From: Timema cristinae
Taxonomy: Eukaryota; Arthropoda; Insecta; Phasmatodea; Timematidae
Direction of reading: 5' to 3'
DNA length: 64,000 nt
Assembly (NCBI GenBank): GCA_039000515.1
Contig: JBCFYV010011135.1
Coordinates: forward strand, 12,074,468 to 12,138,467
A model generated the notes under the pieces. The model was not told the DNA's origin and did not search any database. It saw nothing but the letters and a program-made list of their open reading frames with translations. Within the stretch, counting starts at the first letter, position 1; each line of letters begins with the position of its first letter. Positions 46,691 through 57,623 of the stretch are shown here, piece by piece. Both the position numbers and the translations under genes were made by a program.

Positions 46691-46925
46691 CGATCGAGCA
46701 TGAAAGGACCAACCAATTTGGCCGGGATATGTATTTTCACATACCTTCCAAGGTTCTTTTACATGCCAAAATCAACACGGAACCAACGGCTTTACTTCCA
46801 CTCCAAAGGAAGTTGCGCTACGGATTTTTATCACTCAAGAGAAATACGTAGACCCCGGCTGGGTTTAAACTCACGAACATCGAGTTCTGAGGCGAGCACT
46901 TTACCTTAAGATCACTAAGGTCAGC
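46691..46925 (-). mobile_element. SINE family F, minus, copy 1
   Basis: Shares with 56,655-56,900: ACCAACCAATTTGGCCGGGA, TATTTTCACATACCTTCCA, CTACGGATTTTTATCACT, GACCCCGGCTGGGTTTAAAC and GAGGCGAGCACTTTACCTTA. The reverse complement carries a tRNA-like box B (GGTTCGAAC-like) and a conserved central core unlike the A and B bodies. Confidence 0.7.
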
Positions 46926-47799
46926 GTTCTCAAGGTCAATTTTCATGAAAATGTGTGTACATTTCCTCTAAATTCTGCCATCTTTATTCTTTTTTCCATT
47001 AAGGTAATTTAAAAGAGTATCTCCCAAAATTTTTTAGTAAAACGTGGAGGGATAAAAGTATAATTAACTATGGGGGATACATATGTTAACCTTTAGACTT
47101 TTCATCTGGACTAAATATTGTTAAAAATGTTATTATTCGTAGTATAATTTTGATCTTAACAGAATTAATATACAATAAAGTATTTATATTTTACTTGTTA
47201 TTTTCAAGGAAAGATTTTCTATAAAAAACTGCTAAGAACGGTGAAGAATCTGCCTTTCAAATTTTCCTAATAATACCTATAATTATGTTTTTATATCCAT
47301 GATATTGGACAAAATATTATATCTATTAATGAGAACATTTAACCCTAAAGTTTAGTAAGACGCGGTGCTAAGTATTATTATTTATTGGGAGTGTAGTAAA
47401 CTTGGCCGCCCTAATCAGCGAGAAAGTATCAATCGCTTCCAGGACACACGGCTCTAAATAATGTGTCGTTTGATTTAAACTACTTTAATATTATAATTTA
47501 TCTATATGCTCCCTTTCGCTCTTCGCCTACAACAACCCGTTGTCATGTCGGTAAGAAAAGGAGGAAGCAACCTAGGAAATATATTATCTCAAGGTAAAAA
47601 GTAAAGTTCGCTTCAAGTTCTCAAATATTTAACAATATTGTCTGTTGTGAGCCTATAAAAAAAATTGCTGTAGTTTTTAAAAGAAGGCTAAAACTCAAGC
47701 CGTTTTCATCAAGCCTAGTTTCATAGCTTCGCAAATATTATTAAAAAGTCGTTGAAAATGAGCTAATGTTACAATTTCACACAAAAAAAAATATTAATA
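46926..47799. other. No gene; SINE tail scrap at 47,349-47,386
   Basis: TTTAGTAAGACGCGGTGCTA followed by AGTATTATTATT is an isolated shared-tail fragment. The rest is AT-rich. Confidence 0.5.
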
Positions 47800-48175
47800 A
47801 CTAGCAATCCCAACGGCGTCGCCCATGACCCATCTACAGATTCAAAATGCAACGTTATCTCTGAAATTTGTTGTCTTTCTCTGTTTTCTACTTGTCAATT
47901 TCGTACAGATTTTTTTTTCTGATGAGGATGCGAAATATTTTTATCACAGTTATCTCTGAAAAGTAATCCTAGCCAGATTAAACAATATTTTCTTGAAAAA
48001 AATTTGTTAAATATATCCTAATTAAAATTTAAAAATCCGACTTGGAGTTGCATTTGGACCCTTTTCCATTCACCTATGTTAAAAATTTCAGATCTCTGAG
48101 TGCTGTAAATTTGGCTGGGCATCCCACACCAACACATAGTAAACACTTAGTTTTATTATTATAGATATAATTCAT
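47800..48175 (+). mobile_element. RTE-like retroelement remnant
   Basis: Begins ACTAGCAATCCCAACGGCGT and ends TTTTATTATTATAGATATAA, with GAGTGCTGTAAATTTGGCTG inside. This start and end pattern is common for insect RTE-type LINE remnants. No coding frame remains. Confidence 0.4.
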
Positions 48176-50902
48176 TCACGATCTTAGTTCACTTGGATGA
48201 CAGCTCAAAAAGTTGATAGAAATAGTCCCTAATATATCCCTACGCCAACAGCTGACATCTATCACTTTGTATAACTGTAATGATAACATATGGTGATGTT
48301 ATGAATGTGATAGTTAACCACAGTAGTTCAGACCAATATTATTTAAATATTTATTTGAAGTCAGACAAAAGGCTTATTTATCATTTTATTCCATTTAAAA
48401 AAAATTACTATTCACAGCACTTTCATAAAAGGTCTACGAACATAGCTCCAAAATGGCGACCGATGAATTGGATCCATGTGGTTTAACATGAAGGAAACAA
48501 GTTTTCTTACAATGATGCACCCACGCGGTGGGTACAAATTATTTTATTCAGTTAAATACTTCTAAATACGATAAAGTAATCATAAAATAATTTATTATAT
48601 TTAACAAAATGACAAGTATTTTATCTTTCCAAGTAAATACGATGCCTGTAATAAAAGGTATGCACTATATTTCACAAAGTCAATAATGTTCCAAAAGGAA
48701 GACTAAGTACTTTTAATTATGTTTAAAATATTGTTTCAAGTTGGGTGAAAAGAAATGATTAAAAGTAATGAAATAGTGTGAGAAAAGTTAAGTTTACGTT
48801 ATTTTTAATGTAAAATATAACAAGTAATTAAAAAACTTAACATTCATAACAAAACAGTGATCTTTTACAAGTGTAAAAACCTATCATGAACAGACTCTAC
48901 TCAAACTTTAGTGTTGTTAAGGATATAGAGCCATGTTGTAATCTTTCGACGTTATTTTGACTTTGTGAAGTTTCGTACCCCTACGTTGGGGAGCCATCTA
49001 TGTCGGTCGGATGTAGTAGTAGCCTCTCAGTTGAGAGACAGTGGTTATCATCTCATGTATGTCCCTGGCTTAAGCTAAATTTATGACGTCGGCGTTGCTA
49101 TGATGATCTCCTTGGGTCATGACTCATGTAATGATTAAAACGCTAGCCTGATAAGAAATGTCTATACGCCATCGTAAGGGTGATATTATTGCATAATTAA
49201 TGGTATATTTTATAAATTAAAAGTTCTGGTTTCCTTTTTAATAGTATTTTATTTTAATTTTAAATGAAGGAACTATTTACTTTTAGCTAGATATCACACG
49301 CATTTTATATTTTTATAAAAGCTCCGTACTATTGCGTTAAATGAATCTTAGCTATACGTGTTCTTGTCGAGAAGGAAGGATCACCAGCAGTGAGGAGATG
49401 TGCGCATTTCAAGGGGTATATCAAGTGACATTTCCTTCTCGAAGCTTCCTAGAAGAAAAGGGGTGAGGTCATCCAGGTGCGTCTCTTTCCACGGAAAGTG
49501 CGTTGTCATTTTAAATAGAGACGTAGAAGGATTTCACCACACCTTACAAGTCGACAGTTCCTACATAAATAAATCTTACTACCCGCTCGAATATTAAATG
49601 TCGTAATTTTGAATATAGATTTAAATAATAAATTATTGATATGTATAATTTCATATCATTACACCCACAATGGGTTATTATGGGTGTGATTAAACTCGAC
49701 GCTTGATACTCTATACTGCCTATCATGGAACTTTTTATTCAATAAATGTTTGCAATCAGTTTAATTTATATATTTAAATGTTATTCTTAAAACACGTCAT
49801 AAATACTTGACATACGTATGTATTATAATTTACCATGTCTTTGTTACATTTATAATATTAATATTAACCGCATGTGCAACACACATCCTATCGACTGCAT
49901 GGACATATTGCCTCAGTATTCGGGCATAGACTGAACTTTATTCATCTAGAACAGTGTTGTATTTAGCAGAATAGTACATGACCTGAAAGAGATTGTATTT
50001 TTACAGATAGAATACTACTTTCTGATATTATATTGATAAACCCACCTATTTTCATAAAAAAATAAGAATTGATGTAAAATTGGTTACTTTATAGCAGGGT
50101 CACAAGATATTACTTTTAGAAATTATCCTAAAATTGGATTGTACAGGAGGTGAAATGATATCACAAGTAGTATCCAGACCGTACAGTTGGCAACACTGAT
50201 CTAGAAACTCCCTTTCCATTTATCTGCTTACGTCAAAGACCACTCCTATCTGAAACGGTAATTTGGACCTGTCGTAAGAATGTCGTTTAAATCTCAGCTT
50301 TCTGATTGGTTGGACAGTGTCATCACCGATTTACAAGAACATCAGGTAACCTCTTTGAACGGAACAAAGGTGAAACCTCAACTTTTCCTTTTTTTCACTG
50401 TTCAATTCACCCAGTGAGCACATTTAATATCAAATAAAATTTATTAACTTTTAAAGTGCCTGAAGGGCTTAAACATACTAACATAAAAAATTAATAATTA
50501 AAACAATATTATTAATAAAGATAAATCCCGAATTTAAAATAGTAAATGGGAAAAGGAAAATATAATATCCAAAACTATAGTCTCATCCTTGGATAAAGTA
50601 TGTGAGGAAAATTACTTACAGCATTTAACACAGAAATAGATTAACAAAAATTAGGACATACCTTGTCCGTGCACTTGAAACAAAATAAGAGGGCACCACT
50701 GTGAACATTACAGCGTGAACCATATTTTTAAATAAGTCATCATAGAATTAAATATTTCGTTAGAGTTGAACGTCTAGGTTGCCATTTCTAGCTTACCCAG
50801 GCGGCCTCCTTAAGGGCAGTGTTTTAGCAGTTTTTATATCAAAATAGTTGCTCCCGTAGCTACATAGAATTTTCTCATCTTCCCAGGATTGATGGTGAAT
50901 AT
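48176..50902. other. No supported gene or element
   Basis: Mostly AT-rich, with slightly higher GC at 48,950-49,140 and 49,380-49,510. The short frames here (48,280-48,486; 49,400-49,597) have no recognisable domains. Confidence 0.4.
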
Positions 50903-50990
50903 CTGTCATGAGCTTAGCGGCATTAGATAAGTAAACTTTTTAATGAACATAAAAATTTGTCATTAAATTCCAGGGCACCCTTGATAAGTA
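50903..50990. repeat. Unclassified interspersed repeat (partner at 23,330)
   Basis: TAGCGGCATTAGATAAG and CATTAAATTCCAGGGCACCC match the segment at 23,330-23,415. Confidence 0.45.
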
Positions 50991-51494
50991 CTTAACAACT
51001 GTTGAGGTACCATAGGAAGAACAATAAAATCTGTTTCTACTGGAGCAATGTTTTATTTATTTTGATCAAAAAATTTTTTTACAAAATCTTCAAAAATCAT
51101 TGCATTAGCTTACTAATTAAAATCTAAATTATTTCAACCTCCATGTAGTTGTCTTGCCAACTATTATTTACCCATCCAGGCTAGTTTTGTATTGAGTCTG
51201 TAAATAGTTTGTTAATATTACAGTTCTTTTTTTTTTGCTATGACTAATCGCCCCCCTTTCCCCATTAAAATGGCAGGGCGCTATTTTATGGCATTTGTGT
51301 CATAATTATTTATTATAAACGGGTAAACCAATGTTTACACCCATTAAAAAGGTATAAAACACTTTTTGAGATGTTCACAGGTATTCATGTGAACAAAATA
51401 GCTGACTCTTAGCCCGAATGGTGAGAATTTTTCATATTTATGTTATTTTACTATAATTATGCATATTTATTATTTAAATTAATTTGTGTAAAGT

Positions 51495-51580
51495 AATAAT
51501 TATTAAAAGAAGAAAACTCTGGGAGCTGAAGGCGGAGGACAGGGCACATTATAGGTCTAAGTTCATTGACAAAATATATG
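51495..51580 (+). pseudogene. LINE reverse-transcriptase C-terminal scrap
   Basis: One frame reads RRKLWELKAEDRAHYRSKFI, matching the W-E-L-K-x-x-A-x-D-R end of LINE ORF2, and resembles the minus copy at 62.2 kb. Too short for clade assignment. Confidence 0.5.
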
Positions 51581-51907
51581 GACCCACAGTAAGACAAAAC
51601 TAATAAGAATTGTAGCTAGTAAATTCTCATGTTAAAAAATAGAGAGGAATTGTCAGAATCATATATATGAACGTCGGGCTTCAATGATCCACATTTTCTC
51701 CCCCTCTTCAATAAAACTGGTAGTAAAATATAAAATATGATTGTCAGTTTTTATGGACGTTGTAGAATACGGTAAGCCTATAATCTACATTAAATTGGTG
51801 AACTAGTCTACGATTAGTTAAATGTCTGAGAATTAAATAAAAGTAAGAATGAGTGAGAAATATTCGTCGCTACGTTTTAGAATGTTTATTGTTAATTCAA
51901 TATTTTT

Positions 51908-52455
51908 GCACCAATTCAGTGGCCGAACGGTCTAAGGTGTCACTCTCATGTTTATTATATTTATTATTAATTTTTTATTATTATTTAGCACCGCGTCTTA
52001 CTACCCGTTCGGGTTATACGTTTAAGTACTAATTACACTAATGGATTAGAAATTGGAAGGTTGAATTTAGAGGAAGTGAACACACATTTGCATCGAGGGA
52101 GAGTGTAAAACCATTTAGGAACTCCCCTCCCCAGTTCACCCGACCGAGATTCGAACCTTGATCTCCCCATCCTCGGTGGTCTAGCTCAACACGACTAGCG
52201 CGCTAGCTAACAATGCCACCGAGGCGGGTCACTCTCATGTTAAACCGGGCTGCTAATGACGTGAAGATTGAGATTCGAATCCGGGTTGGGTCTACTCAGG
52301 GTGTTTTTTTCCCTAAATGATTTCCCAATTTCTTTCCACGAAAATGGTTCTATACCACCTCTAGAATATTTCCCTCCTCACCACTAGTCCATTAGAATGC
52401 TCATATATCCGTATAACCTGAACATTTAGTCAGAAGCGGTGATAAAAAAAAATAT
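51908..52455 (+). mobile_element. SINE A2, plus, interrupted by SINE A1
   Basis: Head start CACCAATTCAGTGGCCGAAC and GGTCTAAGGTGTCACTCTCA to 51,952. It continues at 52,242 with CGGGCTGCTAATGACGTGAA, box B GAGATTCGAATCCGGG, the body and the decayed tail. Confidence 0.9.
51953..52228 (-). mobile_element. SINE A1, full length, inserted in A2 head
   Basis: Perfect 13-bp TSD TCACTCTCATGTT at 51,940-51,952 and 52,229-52,241. Complete from the ATT tail to head end TGCCACCGAGGCGGG. It disrupts the A2 promoter head. Confidence 0.95.
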
Positions 52456-52511
52456 TTTAAAAAAACTTACATTTTTGTCGCTGAGTCTCACTATTTGTAC
52501 ACATTTGTACT

Positions 52512-52793
52512 AATACTGTGCTGGGGTCCGGGGTTCAATCCTCGGTCCCGGCACAAATTTATCCGATTACCAAACCCTTCCTTCATCTCTGACAAGACAT
52601 CTTGTGAATGTGTGGAATACCAAGCCTCCACCGTGGTTCGGATCCCACGTTAAACTGTAGGTCCTCCATTTCATCTCACAATCACCCTACCATTACACAT
52701 TAGCGTAAGTGCGTATAACCCGAATGGGTAGTAAGACGCGGTGCTATATAATAATATAATAATAATAATAATAATAATAATTATACTAATTAT
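52512..52793 (+). mobile_element. SINE B, 5'-truncated within the head, plus
   Basis: Starts at CTGTGCTGGGGTCCGGGGTT, just upstream of box B, so box A is missing. Body and shared tail are intact, with (ATA)n to about 52,785. Confidence 0.92.
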
Positions 52794-52806
52794 AATACTA
52801 ATGTAT

Positions 52807-53055
52807 GTAACCCGCCTCAGAGGCGTAGTTGGCTAACGCGCTTTCCGTGTTGAACTCGACTGCTGAGGACTGGGAGATCGAGGTTCGAATCTCGGTCGGG
52901 TTAACTGGGGTCGGTTTTTTCTAAATGGTTTTCCACTCTCCCTCCACGCAAATGCGGGTTCACTTCCTCTAATTAACCTTCCCAATTCCTAATCCATTAG
53001 CGTAATTAGTACTTAAAGTGTATAACCCGAACGGGTAGTAAGACGCGGTGCTAAA

Positions 53056-53095
<40 letters not shown>
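52807..53095 (+). mobile_element. SINE A1, full length, plus
   Basis: Perfect TSD AATACTAATGTAT at 52,794-52,806 and 53,096-53,108. Intact head, body, shared tail and (ATT)n. It lies inside an A2 copy on the opposite strand. Confidence 0.95.
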
Positions 53096-53098
<3 letters not shown>

Positions 53099-53108
53099 AC
53101 TAATGTAT

Positions 53109-53245
53109 TAGAGGTGATAAAGGTTGAGTTTAGGCTAAGTGCACACTCATCACGTTGAAATAGATTTGGAAAACAGTTAAACCTAAACACCCTCAGTACA
53201 CTTGAGTGGTATTTGAACCCTAATCTCCCCGTCATCAACAAACAT
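53109..53245 (-). mobile_element. SINE A2 remainder, minus
   Basis: TAGAGGTGATAAAGGTTGAG to box B reverse complement GTATTTGAACCC and CTCCCCGTCATC. Its 3' part (ACTAATTATAATACTAATG) lies on the other side of the A1 insertion. Confidence 0.75.
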
Positions 53246-53269
53246 ATAAATTGGAGGATTGATGCTTTA

Positions 53270-54030
53270 TAGGACCCCTACACGATCAGTCGGACTGTCA
53301 GTATGATCACAGCAAGGCCGTAGCCAGCCGATAATATCAGGGGGGTGGGGAGGGGTACATCCCCCAATTGCCGGATTCTAGAAATAATTATAAATGATAA
53401 ACAGTTCTAGAAACTATCTGAAGTGTTTTTAAGGCAACATAAAACCATAACTGCCAAAGGCTAGGAAAATGTATAAATATTAAACACCTTTAGAAACTCT
53501 CTGAAGTTCTCTTTATGGTAACAAAGCCCCCTAATTTGTACTTGTATTTTATTTTTTATACTCTTTGAACCATAAATAAAGTCATATATATTTTGTTCAT
53601 AATATTTCGGGGGGGTTTTAACCCCCAAACTCCCTCCTGGCTACGGCCTTGTGCATTAGTATTTACAACAAGACCGTACACGGTCAGTCTTCATGTTATT
53701 ATTTTTATCAGTCTCAGCTCCTGCGTGCACCGTGCAACAACATTTATGGTAATAAAAAGACGTGTACAGTCTGTGTTACTACTGAGACTGAAGGAAATAC
53801 TGACAAACGCGCTCACCGATCAGTTTTACTGTCAATACTATGTCAGTCTCTCCCACCACTTGCAAGACAGATGAACTGAAACTGATGTGATCAGAATTTT
53901 CTTATCACATCAGTATTTTAGTCAGTCCGGCCATCAGTCCATCAGTACTGCCCTTACACGATCAGTCGGACTGTCAGTATTAACTATTACTTTATTAAAA
54001 CTGACAGTCGACTGATCGTGTAGGGCCCTA
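53270..54030. mobile_element. Harbinger-type MITE, 761 bp, with subterminal repeats
   Basis: TSD TTA at 53,267-53,269 and 54,031-54,033. Inverted ends TAGGACCCCTACACGATCAG and TAGGGCCCTACACGATCAG (reverse complement of the right end). An extra copy of the left-end sequence (CTTACACGATCAGTCGGACT) lies at about 53,952. Many CAGTC/GACTG motifs crowd the right third, as expected for transposase-binding arrays. No coding capacity. Confidence 0.8.
53313..53651. mobile_element. hAT-like MITE nested in the Harbinger MITE
   Basis: Inverted ends CAAGGCCGTAGCCAG and CTGGCTACGGCCTTG bound 339 bp, with GGGGGG/CCCCC blocks just inside, as in hAT ends such as that at 18,515. No clear 8-bp TSD. Confidence 0.6.
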
Positions 54031-54197
54031 TTAAGAGTTTAGACCCAATTTCTATAATAAAACAATTGCATTAATTAATTTACCAAATTGTGGACAAAAG
54101 AAAGTCCTGGATGTGTTTTACTAAAGACAAATAATCATCTTAATATGCAATAATATTTAAGTTGTTTTTTTTCAGACACAAGCTTGTAAACACAGTC

Positions 54198-54430
54198 CAT
54201 TTAGTACCGCGTCTTAATACCACTACGGATTGTTCGCGTCTCTACTAATTACGCTAACGTGTTAGAGATGAGGAAGGTTGAATTTAGAGGAAGTATACTA
54301 GTATTTGCGTGGTTGAAGAGTGGAAAACCATTTAAGAAGACCACCCTCAGTGCATCTGACCAGGATTCGAACACCAAACTCCACGTCACCTGTTGTCCAG
54401 TCTGTTGCAAGAGTGACCATTCTGATTAAG
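54198..54430 (-). mobile_element. SINE A2, minus
   Basis: Tail TTTAGTACCGCGTCTTAATA, body CTAACGTGTTAGAGATGAGG, box B reverse complement CAGGATTCGAACACC, and a decayed head (AAGAGTGACCATTCTGATTA). Confidence 0.8.
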
Positions 54431-54653
54431 GTAATTGTCTTATATTTAGTATCGAGACGCACTAAGTCTGACAACGAATCCGGCCGCTCTGGCGGAACAG
54501 AACGTTACCCAGGGTGCACCATAGGAGGTGGTCTACACGTCGTGCCCGCAATGATATGACGTCATGATAGTGATTATGAAGGGGTGGAGACAGGGGGGTA
54601 TTAAACCTAACTTAAGCCTAATCAACCAGTCCATGGTAACGATAGGAATAGTT

Positions 54654-54875
54654 ATTATTATTATTATTATTAGCACCGCGTCTTACTACCCGTTCGGGTT
54701 ATACGCACTTACGCTAATGTGTAATGGTAGGGTGATTGTGAGATGAAATGAAGGACCTACAGTTTAACGTGGAATCCGAACCACGGTGGCGACCTGGCAT
54801 TCCACACATTCACAAGATATCTTGTCAGAGGTGTAGAAGGATTTGAAAATCAGATAAATCTGTGCCGGACCGGGG
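54654..54875 (-). mobile_element. SINE B, 5'-truncated, minus
   Basis: Perfect 12-bp TSD ATAGGAATAGTT at 54,642-54,653 and 54,876-54,887. It ends inside the head at GTGCCGGACCGGGG. Confidence 0.95.
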
Positions 54876-54887
54876 ATAGGAATAGTT

Positions 54888-54995
54888 CCTCCTTCGGAAA
54901 AAAAATACTTACAGTACCACCCGGAAACGAACTTAGGCCCTCAATATCAAGCCAGGGATGCTGACAACTAAACCAAGAGGCCCTGGTCAGTTCTT
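54888..54995 (-). mobile_element. Another tRNA-like SINE head, minus
   Basis: The reverse complement carries CTCTTGGTTTAGTTGTCAGC (box A) and AAGTTCGTTTCCGGG (box B), followed by a GGTACTGTAAG body start. It matches none of families A-F well. Confidence 0.45.
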
Positions 54996-55049
54996 AATTC
55001 CCAAAAGGCTTTGTATTCTGACTATTTCTATGAATCTCTTAACCTGAAG

Positions 55050-55507
55050 CAGTTGTGTAGCGCTCAGGCCCGCAATGCCTGGGGACCCTTTGGTATAAGG
55101 GGGCCCACGAAAGGGAACTTTATATTACAATAAATTTGGTATAACTAATTGTAATCAAATAATTTATGACCTAATTATTGACAATTTAGATAGTTGAATA
55201 TGTTTATTATAAAGTGTTGTAAATTAAAACTAAGCTATAGCATTATTTTATTTATTTCATTCGGTTTTAAATAGCGCAGACTATTTATTTTATCTTCATA
55301 CAGTCAATCTGACTGACTGATGACGTTTTCAACAGAAAATTGAATCTAAAAAAGTCATTATAAGGTGTGATTATTAACTTAGTAATTATTTAAGACTATT
55401 ATTTTTTTCTTATAACATTTATTGAGGTTTTAGATGACTTGGAAAAAGAGGGCTCGAAAATAAATCTTGTGGGGAAGGGGGGCCTAGCTTAATCTATTAC
55501 GCCACTG
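55050..55507. mobile_element. hAT-type MITE, 458 bp
   Basis: Ends CAGTTGTGTAGCGCTCAGGC and, inverted, CAGTGGCGTAATAGATTAAG, each with GGGGG/CCCCC blocks inside. Flanking octamers ACCTGAAG and CCCTGATG agree at six of eight positions, an old TSD. No coding capacity. Confidence 0.6.
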
Positions 55508-55548
55508 CCCTGATGCATTGTTATATTTAGCGATTGCCAATACTGAGT

Positions 55549-55768
55549 CACCCGCTTTGGTGGCCGAATGGTCTAAGGCGTCACTCTCGCAATAGACTAG
55601 ACTGTCAATAGTGGGTAGATCGTGTTTCAATCCCGGTCAGGTGAATTGAGTGGTTAAATGGTTTCCAACTCTCTCTTCAACGTAGATGCGGATACAATTC
55701 TTCTATATTCAAACTAACTCATTCTTAATATGACCAGAATGGATATAAAAGTGTGGTGATAAAAAATA
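55549..55768 (+). mobile_element. SINE A2, plus
   Basis: One of the better A2 heads: CACCCGCTTTGGTGGCCGAA and TGGTCTAAGGCGTCACTCTC, then box B GTTTCAATCCCGGTCAGG. The tail is decayed. Confidence 0.85.
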
Positions 55769-56654
55769 GTGAATCCCGATATATTTTTATTTGATAAATT
55801 GACTCTTTCATGTTTTTTTGTTTTGTTTTTTATTATCTGGTTCCGAAGTGTTACCGGTGGTAACATTTGTTACTAACACACCTCACGAGTTCTCACAACA
55901 AATCTGTTTTTTTTTCGGTAGCAGCTTTTCACAGCAAGAGCTTTGAAACTTTAAGGAAGTTTGAACCAAGAAGGAAAAAAAAAAGAGTGGTGACACAAAA
56001 TGGAAAAAACTTTTTTTAACTACGTTTCTCTTTTTCTTTTCTCTTGCCATTCGTCGTTTCTTAGGGAAGAATTGATTAATACTCTACCGATGTCGATATT
56101 TTATTATGAAACAGATAATTTTACTATTTCATGACTTACAATGTAATGAGATTTGAATGGACATCCATGTTTCATGATTACATGAACATGTAAAAGTTAT
56201 TTTCGCAATAACGTATATATTTTACTGGACGAAATGGAAACTTAGTATTTAGGGTTTCCATTAAGATCTCTAGATGGATTTTTTTTTTAACTATCAGATC
56301 TACCCATAAAATTAGTGGAGGGGAAGGGGTCAGTTACTCAAGAGTGAAATGATAAAAAGTAAAATTTCTCAAAATTAGCGCTATATATATATATATATAA
56401 AAGAGAGAGAAAGAAAGAGTGAGAGAGCAAGAGATAAATGGAAAGAAAAAATATATACTATAAAAAACAAATTTAGTTTTAATAAAATATCGTTAGAGCT
56501 GCTTTTAATAAAATGAAGCGATTTTTTTTTTCTATTTTTACCTAAAGTAAACTGCCCATGGTTTTAGGGTTAGATAACTAATTCCAAAACCCCTCTGGGA
56601 AATCTTGGGTTTTTTAAAATTATTTAAGGTATTTAATATGCACTATCTGAACCT
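55769..56654. other. No gene; TA and GA microsatellites near 56,382-56,430
   Basis: (TA)n of about 20 bp is followed by imperfect (GA)n/(GAAA)n. The rest is AT-rich, with A and T runs. Confidence 0.5.
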
Positions 56655-56900
56655 ACTGAACAAAAGAATGTCTAAGAGCGAAAGGGTCTACCAATTTTGC
56701 CAGAAAGGGTATTTTCAAATAACTTCCAGGGTTATTTTATCTACCACAATTGACACGGAACTGATGACATTACTTCCCCTCCGAAGGAGGTTGTTCTACG
56801 GATTTTTATCACTTATGAAAAATCCGTCAACCCCGGCTGGGTTTAACTCCACAAACAAAAGGTTCCGAGACGAGCACTTAACCTCAAGACCATAGAGTTT
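56655..56900 (-). mobile_element. SINE family F, minus, copy 2
   Basis: AGGGTCTACCAATTTTGCCA, GACGGATTTTT-type core (TTCTACGGATTTTTATCACT), AACCCCGGCTGGGTTTAACT and GAGACGAGCACTTAACCTCA align with 46,691-46,925. Confidence 0.7.
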
Positions 56901-57139
56901 GACGGAATCCTTACGAAAAATCTAGATGCCACGTTTTAATCTGATCGGTAAAATGGTTTTGACTCTAAGATGAGCTATAGAAAGAAGACTGACAGAGAGA
57001 CGGAAACGCTAAAACCAGTTTCTCGTGTTCAGAGGTTCATAAAACATTGACATCAATTAACATTTCGAATACGATTTATTAGATGATGATCACAATATTT
57101 TTTATCTCTGAGTGATCATGAGGAAGTAAAATACTAAAT

Positions 57140-57623
57140 TTATTCAAACACCGGGGCCAAGAGAGAATTTAGGAGCACTATACCCTTTGCATAGAAAGAT
57201 AATGAGAAACCATCAAGGGATAACCTACTTCATGTCACCCTACCGGGAATCGAACCAGGGCCTCTCATCACCAGCAGTCTAGTTTATCACAAGAGTGTAG
57301 CCATAGACCATTCTACCACCGGTAATCAAACCAGGGTCTCCCATCACCAGCAGTCTAGGTTATTACAAGAGTGTAGCCATAGACCATTCTACCACCGGTA
57401 ATCAAACCAGGGTCTCCCATCACCAGCAGTCTAGGTTATCACAAGAGTGTAGCCATAGACCATTCTACCACCGGTAATCGAACCAGGGTCTCCCATCACC
57501 AGCAGTCTAGTTTATCACAAGAGTGTAGCCATAGACCATTATACCACCGGTAATCGAACCAGGGTCTCCCATCACCAGCAGTCTAGTTTATCACAAGAGT
57601 GTAGCCATAGACCATTCTATCAA
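57140..57623 (-). repeat. SINE A2 with five tandem 76-bp tRNA-head units
   Basis: An A2 body (GAGAATTTAGGAGCACTA to 57,241) is followed by head units starting exactly at 57,242, 57,318, 57,394, 57,470 and 57,546. Each begins ACCGGTAATCGAACCAGG or ACCGGGAATCGAACCAGG and contains CACCAGCAGTCTAG and GTGTAGCCATAGACCATTCT. On the minus strand each unit has box A GGTAGAATGGTCTATGG and box B CTGGTTCGATTACC, so each is a potential pol III promoter. The array stops abruptly at the LTR-like element. Confidence 0.92.

Noticed and set aside
52969..53241. Isoleucine-rich ORF
   Set aside because: Translation of an (ATT)n SINE tail; no gene.
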